Of a stretch of DNA of 64,000 bases, positions 37,601 through 45,357 are shown piece by piece. Source of the DNA: Motiliproteus sp. MSK22-1 (GTDB lineage: Bacteria > Pseudomonadota > Gammaproteobacteria > Pseudomonadales > Balneatricaceae); NCBI RefSeq assembly GCF_001968815.1, contig NZ_MIEQ01000044.1, positions 434,001-498,000 on the forward strand. Direction: 5' to 3'. The position numbers and the translations under genes are program-made. Position 1 is the first letter of the stretch. Every line of letters begins with the position of its first letter. The notes under the pieces are model-generated. The model was given only the letters and a program-made list of their open reading frames with translations, was not told the DNA's origin and searched no databases.

Positions 37601-38000
37601 GATCACCAACAGCATTGTGTAACAAGAAGTTAATTTGCCATGAATGACCTTCAACACAACTCCCCTTCTCTACACTGCTTTCTGTTTCAACACTTTCTGT
37701 TTCAACCGGATTGGCAACTGAGTCAGCTGAAGAGCTGCTCTTGGTCCCCTCCGATTCCGTCAGCAATGTACTGGCGGAAAGTACGCTGACGCCCATATTC
37801 TCCAATACCGGCAGAACCTCAGATAAGGACAAAACCTCTCCATTGCCCCGGACACAAAAAACAATTTGATCTCCCTCGTTACCCCCCCGGGAAAATCGGC
37901 ACCCCCTGACAGTAGGTAATTGTAAACCCTTGCCTTGCAGCTTGTCGGTAGAAGGATTCTCACTGTCTTTATTATTATTCGTTTCGATACGTGCCATCAT
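34644..38000 (-). CDS. NAD-dependent glutamate dehydrogenase (large type)
   Basis: An 1118-residue enzyme of the large NAD-GDH family, oxidising glutamate to 2-oxoglutarate and ammonia. The catalytic core shows [31 protein letters not shown], the Lys-containing [33 protein letters not shown], and [16 protein letters not shown]. The helical C-terminal half is present. The N-terminal ACT-rich part of the 1600-residue 180-kDa enzymes is largely missing, so it belongs to a shorter class of about 115-125 kDa. A low-complexity Ser/Glu stretch (residues about 85-115, with a TTTCTGTTTCAACAC tandem repeat in the DNA) links the parts. It starts 49 bp after pxpC, so it likely shares its transcript. Confidence 0.9.
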   Translation of the reverse strand: [1118 protein letters not shown]

Positions 38001-38048
38001 GATCACCCAGATGTCATAGCGCTGTTAAACAGATCGTTGCAGCAGTAT

Positions 38049-38993
38049 TTAATTAACCGGCGCTATACGACGGCCAATACCAAAAAAGTTGTTGTAAATC
38101 ATACGATCAGCTTCGGCCTCGTGGATGTCTTTGAGGGCGAAGCGAACTTTCGTCCCCGGACCTCGCTGCGATATCCGTGCAGCATCCAGCGATGTGACAC
38201 AGCCAATCTTTGGATAGCCTCCAATGGTCTGGCGGTCTCGCAGCAAGATGATCGGCTGTCCATCTTTAGGGATCTGTATCGCACCGTATGAAATACCTTC
38301 CGAGATTATTCCATCAAGAGAGCTGTGAACGGGTTCACCCGATAGTCGATATCCCATACGGTCAATATCTGCACTGACTTCATATTCACTACTAAAGAAC
38401 TTGCTTATCTCAGCTTTAGAAAAACTGTCGCATTGATAACCTGGAATGACGCCCAGCGTAATAGGTGCCTGATAATCAGGAATAAACTGACTCGGCACAC
38501 TGGTATGAGGAAGTGGATGTGTCGGTTTGTAATTAAGCAGATCTCCAGGCGCTAACTTCTTCCCATCAGAGCGCAACCCTCCTATCTTTTCCCTGGACAC
38601 CGTTGATGCGCTGCCTAACTGCTGAGGGAAATCAAATCCCCCTTTTACCGCCAGATATGCCCTTAAACCATTAACAGCGGTATTGAAAGCAATAAGGTCA
38701 CCACTATCAACCGGATAGCTGAACCAGGGTTTAATTCGCTTACCATTAATGCTGGCTCCGAGATCTCCTCCGGTGATCGCTATTGTCGTCGGCTGCTGAA
38801 CTTCCAGGCTGAGCTGACCAATGGTGATTTCCAGTTGCGCAGAATCAAAAGAATTGCCTAGCAGGCGGTTAGCCCAAAGAAAGGCATGTTCATCCATGGG
38901 TCCACCGGTGGTCACTCCAATATGCTGGTAACCAAAGCGACCAAAGTCTTCAGTAACAGTCATTAGCCCCGGATTGATCACTTTAAATGCCAT
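38049..38993 (-). CDS. pxpC: 5-oxoprolinase subunit C
   Basis: A 314-residue biotin-dependent-carboxyltransferase-like subunit: LMTVTEDFGRFGYQHIGVTTGGPMDEHAFLWANRLLGN is the diagnostic N-terminus, and RMGYRLSGEP and GYPKIGCVTSLDAARISQ follow. With PxpA and PxpB it forms the ATP-dependent prokaryotic 5-oxoprolinase that opens 5-oxoproline to glutamate. The start overlaps the pxpB stop by one base (TAATG) with GGGAGGGCG upstream. The downstream neighbour is glutamate dehydrogenase. Confidence 0.92.
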   Translation of the reverse strand: MAFKVINPGLMTVTEDFGRFGYQHIGVTTGGPMDEHAFLWANRLLGNSFDSAQLEITIGQLSLEVQQPTTIAITGGDLGASINGKRIKPWFSYPVDSGDLIAFNTAVNGLRAYLAVKGGFDFPQQLGSASTVSREKIGGLRSDGKKLAPGDLLNYKPTHPLPHTSVPSQFIPDYQAPITLGVIPGYQCDSFSKAEISKFFSSEYEVSADIDRMGYRLSGEPVHSSLDGIISEGISYGAIQIPKDGQPIILLRDRQTIGGYPKIGCVTSLDAARISQRGPGTKVRFALKDIHEAEADRMIYNNFFGIGRRIAPVN

Positions 38994-39676
38994 TACAATC
39001 GCCCTCCCAGAGACAGATATTCTTTCCGGTCAATTTCAACAAACTTAACCAGATCCCCCATATCCATAGGTGTAAGAGAGCTTTTTTGAAAATCCAATAA
39101 CTCAATGGGAGTACGTCCCAGAATCTGCCAACCTCCAGGAGAATCGCTGGGATAAATAGCCGTTTGAGTATCAGCAATACCTAAGCTGCCGGCAGGTACT
39201 CGGAGTCTTGGGGTATTTTTTCTCGGCATGGCAATTCGTTGATCGGTATTACCCAAATACGCAAAACCAGGACTGAAGCCAATGGCGTAAACCGTGTACA
39301 GCTGTTGCGAATGTATAGTTACAATTTCATCGCGACTCAGATGGCACCGTTCAACAATATCTGCGATGTCCAACGCCACTTCATCACCGTAATAAACCGG
39401 TATTTCTATAACGGCACCCTTTTGATCGCTGAAAGTCATGCCATCAATGTCAGCCAGCAAACCTCTCAGCTGTGAATGAAACCAGAAAAAATCAGCCTGA
39501 GTGAGATCGTAAGTCAGGTGAATGGAGTTATAGGAGGGAATAATGTCCACCACATAGCTGAACAGGTCCTGTCGTATTCGATAGGTGGCAGCCTTTACTT
39601 TCCGGGCGACCAAACGATCGATACCATCGCCCATGTAAACAATCAACGAATCTTCAGAAAGGGGCTGAATTTTCAT
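38993..39676 (-). CDS. pxpB: 5-oxoprolinase subunit B
   Basis: A 227-residue KipI/AHS1-type subunit: IRQDLFSYVVDIIPSYNSIHLTYD, then the conserved YAIGFSPGFAYLGNTDQRIAMPRKNTPRLRVPAGSLGIADTQTAIYPSDSPGGWQILGRTP. This matches the family over its entire length. It sits between pxpA (11-bp gap) and pxpC (one-base overlap), the common A-B-C order. Confidence 0.93.
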   Translation of the reverse strand: MKIQPLSEDSLIVYMGDGIDRLVARKVKAATYRIRQDLFSYVVDIIPSYNSIHLTYDLTQADFFWFHSQLRGLLADIDGMTFSDQKGAVIEIPVYYGDEVALDIADIVERCHLSRDEIVTIHSQQLYTVYAIGFSPGFAYLGNTDQRIAMPRKNTPRLRVPAGSLGIADTQTAIYPSDSPGGWQILGRTPIELLDFQKSSLTPMDMGDLVKFVEIDRKEYLSLGGRL

Positions 39677-39687
39677 ATATCCCCCGA

Positions 39688-40422
39688 CTAAAGTACGCCA
39701 ATAGATTCACGAATATGGCGGGCAGCTGAAACAGCCTGCTCATTGTCACCATGAACACAGATGGTATCTGCCTTTAAAGGAACTGACAGCCCTCCAAGAG
39801 AGGTCACTTTGCCTTGCCGGACAATCTCCAGCACTTGTTGTTCTATCTGCTGCTGATCCTGGAGTACTGCGCCCGGCTGATTGCGTTTCACCAGGTTGCC
39901 ATTGTCATCATAGGCTCTGTCCGCAAAGGCTTCGAAGAGCAGCTGCAGGCCCTTGGCATCAGCCAGACGCTCGACAGCATCACGGTCAGACTTGGCCAGG
40001 ACAACGAGCGCCAGTTCCCGGTTATAGTCTGCAACCCCTGCCATCACTGCTGTCAGGACATCGGCATCCTGCATCATCTTGTTGTATAGAGCGCCATGAG
40101 GTTTAACGTAGGAAATCCGGGTTCCATTAACCCGACAGATACCATCCAGTGCAGCGATCTGATAAGTCACAATCATTTTTAGTTCTTGAGCTGAGCAAGT
40201 GAGATCCCGCCGACCAAACCCTAGCAAATCCGGATAACCTGGATGTGCACCGATCTCCACCTTATTGTCTAAAGCCATTCGCACCGTCAGATCCATTGTC
40301 ATTGGATCTGAGGCATGAAAGCCGCAGGCAATGTTAGCCATGTCTATATAAGGCATCACTTCCGCATCCATGCCTTTGCTCCAGCTACCGAAGCTTTCAC
40401 CCATATCGCAATTCAATTTCAT
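39688..40422 (-). CDS. pxpA: 5-oxoprolinase subunit A (LamB/YcsF family)
   Basis: A 244-residue YcsF/PxpA protein opening MKLNCDMGESFGSW, with NIACGFHASDP, VEIGAHPGYPDLLGFGRRDL, VKPHGALYNKM and a C-terminal ICVHGDNEQAV, all typical. I start at the ATG 40422, preceded by TTGAGGAA; the frame runs upstream to a TTG at 40437 that overlaps this ribosome site. It is the first gene of the minus-strand pxpABC-gdh unit and is divergent from the TRAP transporter. Confidence 0.93.
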   Translation of the reverse strand: MKLNCDMGESFGSWSKGMDAEVMPYIDMANIACGFHASDPMTMDLTVRMALDNKVEIGAHPGYPDLLGFGRRDLTCSAQELKMIVTYQIAALDGICRVNGTRISYVKPHGALYNKMMQDADVLTAVMAGVADYNRELALVVLAKSDRDAVERLADAKGLQLLFEAFADRAYDDNGNLVKRNQPGAVLQDQQQIEQQVLEIVRQGKVTSLGGLSVPLKADTICVHGDNEQAVSAARHIRESIGVL

Positions 40423-40513
40423 TATTTTTTTCCTCAAGGTTTTTCTCCTGACACGGGCCAGAAGAACCTCGTTTGCGTCGTCTTAAAACAAAATATCCAT
40501 TTCAAATGCATTT

Positions 40514-40560
40514 TACAAGCGTTTTGTATGCGTATTGACTTCAAAAAATATTTGCTATAA
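40514..40560 (+). promoter_or_regulatory. Promoter of dctPQM with overlapping palindrome
   Basis: TTGACT at 40535-40540 is followed after 17 bases by TAACTT (or after 15 by TATAAC), a good sigma-70 type promoter about 60 bp before dctP. Just upstream lies the inverted repeat TACAA-GCGTT-TTGTA (40514-40528), well placed as an operator for both this operon and pxpABC. Confidence 0.6.
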
Positions 40561-40611
40561 CTTAGATAGTGCACACCCCATAAAAAAAATTACTCAATCG
40601 GAGTTACTGCA

Positions 40612-41586
40612 ATGAACAACCTTGTAAAAGCGGCGGCCGCTGCGACAGCCCTACTGCTAGCAAGCTCTCCTGCGCTATCTGCTACCAAATGGGATATGCC
40701 GACACCATATGGTGATGGTGTTCACCACACTAAGAATGTTCTGGCGTTTGCTGAAGACGTAAACAAATTGAGCAACGGAGAGTTGCAGATAAAAGTCCAC
40801 TCCGGTGCTTCACTGTTTAAGCATGGCGAAATTCATCGCGCTGTCCGCACCGGACAAGTCCCGGTTGGTGAGCTGTTTATGGGGATTCTGGGCAACCACG
40901 ATGAGATTTATAAAGTTGACAACATCCCTTTCCTGGCCACGGACTTCACTGCCGCGAAAAAACTCTGGGAAAGCTCAAGAGCAGCTGTTGAGAAGAGTCT
41001 TGCCAAAGACGGACTGAAGCTACTTTATGCCGTGCCTTGGCCACCACAGGGAATCTACAGCAAGAAAGAAGTCAAAAATATTGATGACCTGGCGGGCAGT
41101 AAAATGCGTTCATACAGCCCGACATTGTCGCGTCTTTCCGTACTGCTGAAAGCAACCCCAACAACAGTACAGACACCCGAGATTCCACAAGCCTTCAGTA
41201 CCGGGATGATCGACGCCATGATCACCTCTCCCTCTACCGGCGTAAGCAGTCAAGCATGGGACTACGTCTCCTATTACAATGATGCTCAGGCCTGGATTCC
41301 AAAAAATATGGTCATTGTCCATAGCCGCAGCTTCAAGCGACTACCTAAGGACGTACAGCAAGCCGTTATGAGTGCAGCCGCCACAGCAGAAAAACGTGGA
41401 TGGGATATGGCCCGTAAGGAAACTGCACAAAAAACCGAAACCCTGACCAAGAACGGCATCCAGGTTACCGAGCCTGATTCCAAACTAAAATCAGATCTGG
41501 CCGGCCTCGGTGAGATTATGACCAAAGAGTGGGCTAAGGCAGCTGGCAGTCAAGCCGGTGAAGTTCTGGATGCATACTTTAAGTAA
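40612..41586 (+). CDS. dctP: TRAP transporter substrate-binding protein, DctP family
   Basis: A 324-residue periplasmic binding protein. The signal peptide ends at about residue 24 (LLASSPALSATKW). The mature protein has FAEDVNKLSNGELQIKVHSGASLF, the DctP pattern, and MIDAMITSPSTGVSSQAWDYVSYY. It presents a carboxylate substrate to the DctQM permease. Divergent pxpABC makes 5-oxoproline a reasonable substrate, but TRAP proteins of this family bind many organic acids. Confidence 0.92.
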   Translation: MNNLVKAAAAATALLLASSPALSATKWDMPTPYGDGVHHTKNVLAFAEDVNKLSNGELQIKVHSGASLFKHGEIHRAVRTGQVPVGELFMGILGNHDEIYKVDNIPFLATDFTAAKKLWESSRAAVEKSLAKDGLKLLYAVPWPPQGIYSKKEVKNIDDLAGSKMRSYSPTLSRLSVLLKATPTTVQTPEIPQAFSTGMIDAMITSPSTGVSSQAWDYVSYYNDAQAWIPKNMVIVHSRSFKRLPKDVQQAVMSAAATAEKRGWDMARKETAQKTETLTKNGIQVTEPDSKLKSDLAGLGEIMTKEWAKAAGSQAGEVLDAYFK

Positions 41587-42056
41587 ACAAAAGCAGCAAC
41601 TGAAAACCCGGGAGGCGTAACAGGCCCGAGCAACCCTGAAGAAGGGGTGTGGTCATTTCTGTGAGAGTCCGTACAACAGCATCCACTGACATCACAGGAA
41701 ATGAATCAACCCCTTTGTTCTATGCTCAGCAGTAAGCCAAGCGGTGCTTTTACCTTTACGGGTAGTAAGATTAGCGTGAAGTTCAACCGGTTGCCTCTGC
41801 TGGTGTATAGCCTCAGAGGCGTAACGTTAAAGAATTTCGCGCCGTTCATAATAAAGCAAAAACAATAACAATTTTCGGGTCTTTTCTTACCAGGCGGTAC
41901 CCGCAATGCGCACACATATAACAAGCAGATCCCAATCAGTCGGCACCTGCAACCTACAGCCCCTAATCCTTAAGACAGAACAGTATTGTTTTGGCAGGGT
42001 ATCTTTTAATCACTGTTGTTTTAGCAAACCATCCACCTTCCTACTGGAGAGCCGTG
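41587..42056. other. Long intergenic region inside the TRAP operon with stem-loops
   Basis: 470 bp without a convincing gene between dctP and dctQ. GCCTCTG (41793-41799) pairs with CAGAGGC (41814-41820), and CGGGT (41876-41880) with ACCCG (41899-41903). Such structures are known to protect the abundant binding-protein mRNA and lower expression of the permease genes. A minus-strand open frame (41706-41924) does not look coding. Confidence 0.5.
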
Positions 42057-42590
42057 ATGCGTAAGTCGCTTAATTTTCTCTACGATGCATCGGGTGTACT
42101 GGCAGGGATTTGCATCTTGATTATCACCCTTATCATTCTATCCCAGAGCATCGGCCGATGGTTTGGAATCATCATTCCTTCTACCGAAGATTTCTCCGGA
42201 TACTTACTGGCAGCATCCAGCTTCCTTGGGCTTGCCTATACATTCAGACACGGCGTTCATATTCGCGTCAACCTGGTCTATAAGAACTTCCCTCGCCCGG
42301 TTCGTCACAAGCTTGAACTTTGTATACTGCTAGTGGCCACTCTGCTGGTGGCTTTTATGACGTATCACATGTCCTATATGGCCTACGAGTCCTTTATTTT
42401 TGAAGAAGTATCCTCAGGATATATCCCTGTTCCGCTATGGATACCCCAGAGCACACCGGCCTTTGGCCTGCTGGTATTCACCATTGCATTGCTTGATGAA
42501 TTTATAACGGCGCTGCGAGGTGAAAAACCAGCCTTCCTTGCTGCTGAAGAACTGGACAAGTTAGAGATTATTACCGAGGAGGGGTGCTAG
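42057..42590 (+). CDS. dctQ: TRAP transporter small permease, DctQ family
   Basis: A 177-residue membrane protein with four hydrophobic segments: residues about 5-33, 45-63, 80-110 and 130-150. PSTEDFSGYLLAASSFLGLAYTFRHGVHIRVNL is the typical DctQ segment. The start is the ATG at 42057 with GGAG at 42046-42049; the frame is open to 41991 but those residues do not fit. It stabilises the large permease. The stop overlaps the next start. Confidence 0.9.
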   Translation: MRKSLNFLYDASGVLAGICILIITLIILSQSIGRWFGIIIPSTEDFSGYLLAASSFLGLAYTFRHGVHIRVNLVYKNFPRPVRHKLELCILLVATLLVAFMTYHMSYMAYESFIFEEVSSGYIPVPLWIPQSTPAFGLLVFTIALLDEFITALRGEKPAFLAAEELDKLEIITEEGC

Positions 42591-43897
42591 TGGAATCCTT
42601 AACGATATCAATTATTGTAATCATCGGCCTGTTTGCCTTTCTCGCAGCCGGTATGTGGGTTGCGCTGTCACTGTTCACGGCAGCGCTGGTCGGGATGTAT
42701 CTCTACGGAAACGACTCTTTTGGCTACATCTATGCCACGACAACCTGGGGAGCTATTTCCGGCTGGGCACTAACGGCTTTACCACTGTTTATCTGGATGG
42801 GAGAAATTCTCTTCCGAACACGTTTGGCAGAAGACCTGTTCAAGGGGCTGACCCCCTGGTTAGGGCGAGTCCCAGGACGATTACTGCACGTCAATATCGT
42901 CAGTTGTGGAATATTTGCTGCAGTTTCAGGTTCATCGGCGGCAACGGCAGCCACCATCGGTAAAATGACTTTGCCGGAGCTAAAAAAGCGCGGCTATTCC
43001 GATAAAATGGCGATAGGTACCTTAGCTGGGTCCGGCACTCTTGGGTTGCTGATTCCACCTTCCATCATCCTCATTGTTTATGGCGTCGCAGCGGAGATAT
43101 CCATTGCCCGGCTGTTTATTGCTGGTGTCCTTCCTGGCCTGCTACTGGTCTCCCTGTTTATGGGTTTCACCATGATCTGGTTTGCTATCAGCGGCAATAA
43201 ATCGGCTGATGAAACCATCGAGAAAATCCCTTTTATCAGCAAGGTAAAAAAATCCGCAGCCCTGATTCCGGTGATGCTGCTGATTATATTTGTGCTTGGT
43301 TCCATCTATGGCGGTTTGACCACCACTACCGAAGCTGCCGCTTTTGGGGTTGCCGGTGCACTGGTTCTGGCTTCACTGACAGGTAGCATGAATTTCAAGA
43401 CCTTTATGGACAGCTTGATGGGCGCGACCAAGACCTCCTGCATGATCGCTCTGATATTGGCCGGTGCTGCATTCCTGACCACTGCCATGGCATTTCTCGG
43501 TTTGCCGCAGATGCTGGCAGAAATGATTGCCGATATGCAGCTATCCAACTTTATGCTGCTGATTGCCCTCACGGTCCTGTTTGTTTTTCTCGGATGTTTC
43601 CTGGATGGTATCTCGGTGGTAGTACTGACAACCTCAGTGGTGCTGCCAATGGTCTCTCAAGCGGGTATCGATCTTATCTGGTTCGGTATCTTTATCGTTC
43701 TCGTGGTAGAAATGTCACAAATAACTCCCCCTGTAGGTTTCAACCTGTTCGTAATCCAGGGTCTGACCGGGAAGGATCTGTGGTATATTGCCAAGGCTGC
43801 GGCACCATTTTTTCTTTTAATATTACTGGCGGTTTTTTTGATCATTCTGTTCCCAGGGATAGTCACCTTCTTACCGGAGCAAATGACGGCAAACTAA
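42590..43897 (+). CDS. dctM: TRAP transporter large permease, DctM family
   Basis: A 435-residue membrane protein with about 12 segments. GNDSFGYIYATTTWGAISGWALTALPLFIWMGEILFRTRL and SGSSAATAATIGKMTLPELKKRGYSDKMAIGTLAGSGTLGLLIPPSIILIVYG are hallmark DctM stretches. It carries the sodium-driven substrate path. I prefer the GTG at 42590: the GAGGAGG at 42576-42582 is correctly spaced for it but too close to the GTG at 42584. It overlaps the dctQ stop by one base (TAGTG). Confidence 0.92.
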   Translation: MESLTISIIVIIGLFAFLAAGMWVALSLFTAALVGMYLYGNDSFGYIYATTTWGAISGWALTALPLFIWMGEILFRTRLAEDLFKGLTPWLGRVPGRLLHVNIVSCGIFAAVSGSSAATAATIGKMTLPELKKRGYSDKMAIGTLAGSGTLGLLIPPSIILIVYGVAAEISIARLFIAGVLPGLLLVSLFMGFTMIWFAISGNKSADETIEKIPFISKVKKSAALIPVMLLIIFVLGSIYGGLTTTTEAAAFGVAGALVLASLTGSMNFKTFMDSLMGATKTSCMIALILAGAAFLTTAMAFLGLPQMLAEMIADMQLSNFMLLIALTVLFVFLGCFLDGISVVVLTTSVVLPMVSQAGIDLIWFGIFIVLVVEMSQITPPVGFNLFVIQGLTGKDLWYIAKAAAPFFLLILLAVFLIILFPGIVTFLPEQMTAN

Positions 43898-43975
43898 GAA
43901 GCCTAAATAACACAACGAGACTGTCCGTGTATGCAACAAGTCGGCATTCGGCAGTCTCAAATACAAGGTAATACC

Positions 43976-44494
43976 ATGTCCGACGAGCAAGATTTCGGTA
44001 CTATCGTCTCTTCGTCCCATCTGGTTTCAGAACTCAGTAGCGAACTCAGTGAGTTTGAATATGGATTAACAATTGCAAACAACTCTTTTCAACGCTGGAT
44101 GCTGCATTGTTCCAGCAGCAGCGGAGTGGAAGGACTTACGCCGCTGGATGTCCTTGTAGTACATCACATCAATCATAGAGAACGGCCCAAAAAGGTGTCA
44201 GATATCTGTTTTATACTGAATCAGGAAGATACCCATACCATCGCTTATTCGGTAAGAAAACTGGTTGGCCAGGGTATGATCAAAGGATCGAAGCAGGGTA
44301 AAGAAACCTTCTATCGGACAACTGAACAAGGTCAGAATTTTTGTAGAAAATATCGGGAAGTCCGTGAGGCATGTTTAGTTGAATCCCTGACGGCTCTAAG
44401 CTTGTCCAACGAGGAAATAGGCGAAGTGGCTAAGGCGTTACGCACGCTTTCCGGTATTTACGACCAAGCTTCCAGGGCAGCGGCTTCACTTTAA
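43976..44494 (+). CDS. Winged-helix (MarR-like) transcriptional regulator
   Basis: A 172-residue predicted regulator with LTPLDVLVVHHINHRERPKKVSDICFILNQEDTHTIAYSVRKLVGQGMIKGSKQGKETFYRTTEQGQNFCRKYREVRE, a winged helix like that of MarR proteins. I start at the ATG at 43976 (MSDEQDF); an upstream in-frame ATG at 43931 is possible. It lies 78 bp after dctM on the same strand and is the natural regulator of the TRAP/pxp system. Confidence 0.82.
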   Translation: MSDEQDFGTIVSSSHLVSELSSELSEFEYGLTIANNSFQRWMLHCSSSSGVEGLTPLDVLVVHHINHRERPKKVSDICFILNQEDTHTIAYSVRKLVGQGMIKGSKQGKETFYRTTEQGQNFCRKYREVREACLVESLTALSLSNEEIGEVAKALRTLSGIYDQASRAAASL

Positions 44495-44555
44495 AAAGGC
44501 TGGATATTACAAAGGAGTTCTTTAGTGATCACAGCCTGACCTTTTGAGGTTACTA

Positions 44556-45326
44556 ATGAAAAAACTCTTATTTATCTTATTGCTATGGAATCTGTTCAGC
44601 TACTCAGCCCATGCTGATCCTCTAAAGCTGGTTGCCCTGCAATACCCCCCTTATGTCTATGCCGAGGAAGGGGAAATAAAGGGTATCGCCACTCAGATGA
44701 TTAGAGCGATTTTTGACGAACTGGAAGTGGAAATAGACATAGAGGTGTTACCCTGGGCGCGAGCATTACGAGCACTCAAGTATAAAACTGCAGATGGCGT
44801 GTTCACCATTTTCAAGACAAAGGAACGCTTAGCGTTTCTGGACTATCCCAACCAGCCCCTGATCGATCAGCGTATTTCAATTTATGTCCGTCAAGACTCC
44901 AGCATAGAATTCAGCGGAGATCTGGAACCTTTATATCCACACCGTATCGCCCTGACTCGTTCCGTCAGTTATGGCAGTGTTTTTGATGCCTCCAGGCAGA
45001 ACTTTGTTAACAGCATTACGGTCAACGACGAAATCTCCAAATTCGATCTTTTGGCAATAGGACGCACAGAGCTGTTAATCAGCAATCAGGATGCAGCCGA
45101 ATACTATATTGAAAAGCTGGGGCTGGTCGGAAAGTTTCGCAGACTCACTCCCGCCCTGGAGTCAGTTCCCAGTTACCTTGCTTTAACCCGAAGTCCAAAG
45201 CATAGGGCATTGCTTGAAAGGTTCGAACAGGTATTGAATCGATTTAAAAGCAGCGGCCAGTTGCATCAAATAAACAAGCGCAGCCTTGCTTCCGGCAAAC
45301 CATCTGCGCCAGAGCTGCGTTTTTAA
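44556..45326 (+). CDS. Periplasmic amino-acid-binding-like protein (type 2 fold)
   Basis: A 256-residue secreted protein with signal peptide MKKLLFILLLWNLFSYSAHA and a type 2 periplasmic-binding fold (LKLVALQYPPYVYAEEGEIKGIATQMIRAIFDELEVEIDIEVLPWARALRALKYKTADGVFTIFKTKERLAFLDY). It resembles polar-amino-acid-type solute-binding proteins without a permease beside it, many of which are sensors' partners. TTGAGG at 44545-44550 precedes the ATG. It is 61 bp after the regulator. Confidence 0.82.
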   Translation: MKKLLFILLLWNLFSYSAHADPLKLVALQYPPYVYAEEGEIKGIATQMIRAIFDELEVEIDIEVLPWARALRALKYKTADGVFTIFKTKERLAFLDYPNQPLIDQRISIYVRQDSSIEFSGDLEPLYPHRIALTRSVSYGSVFDASRQNFVNSITVNDEISKFDLLAIGRTELLISNQDAAEYYIEKLGLVGKFRRLTPALESVPSYLALTRSPKHRALLERFEQVLNRFKSSGQLHQINKRSLASGKPSAPELRF

Positions 45327-45357
45327 CGGTGTATATTTTTGGACAGCGATTCTCACA

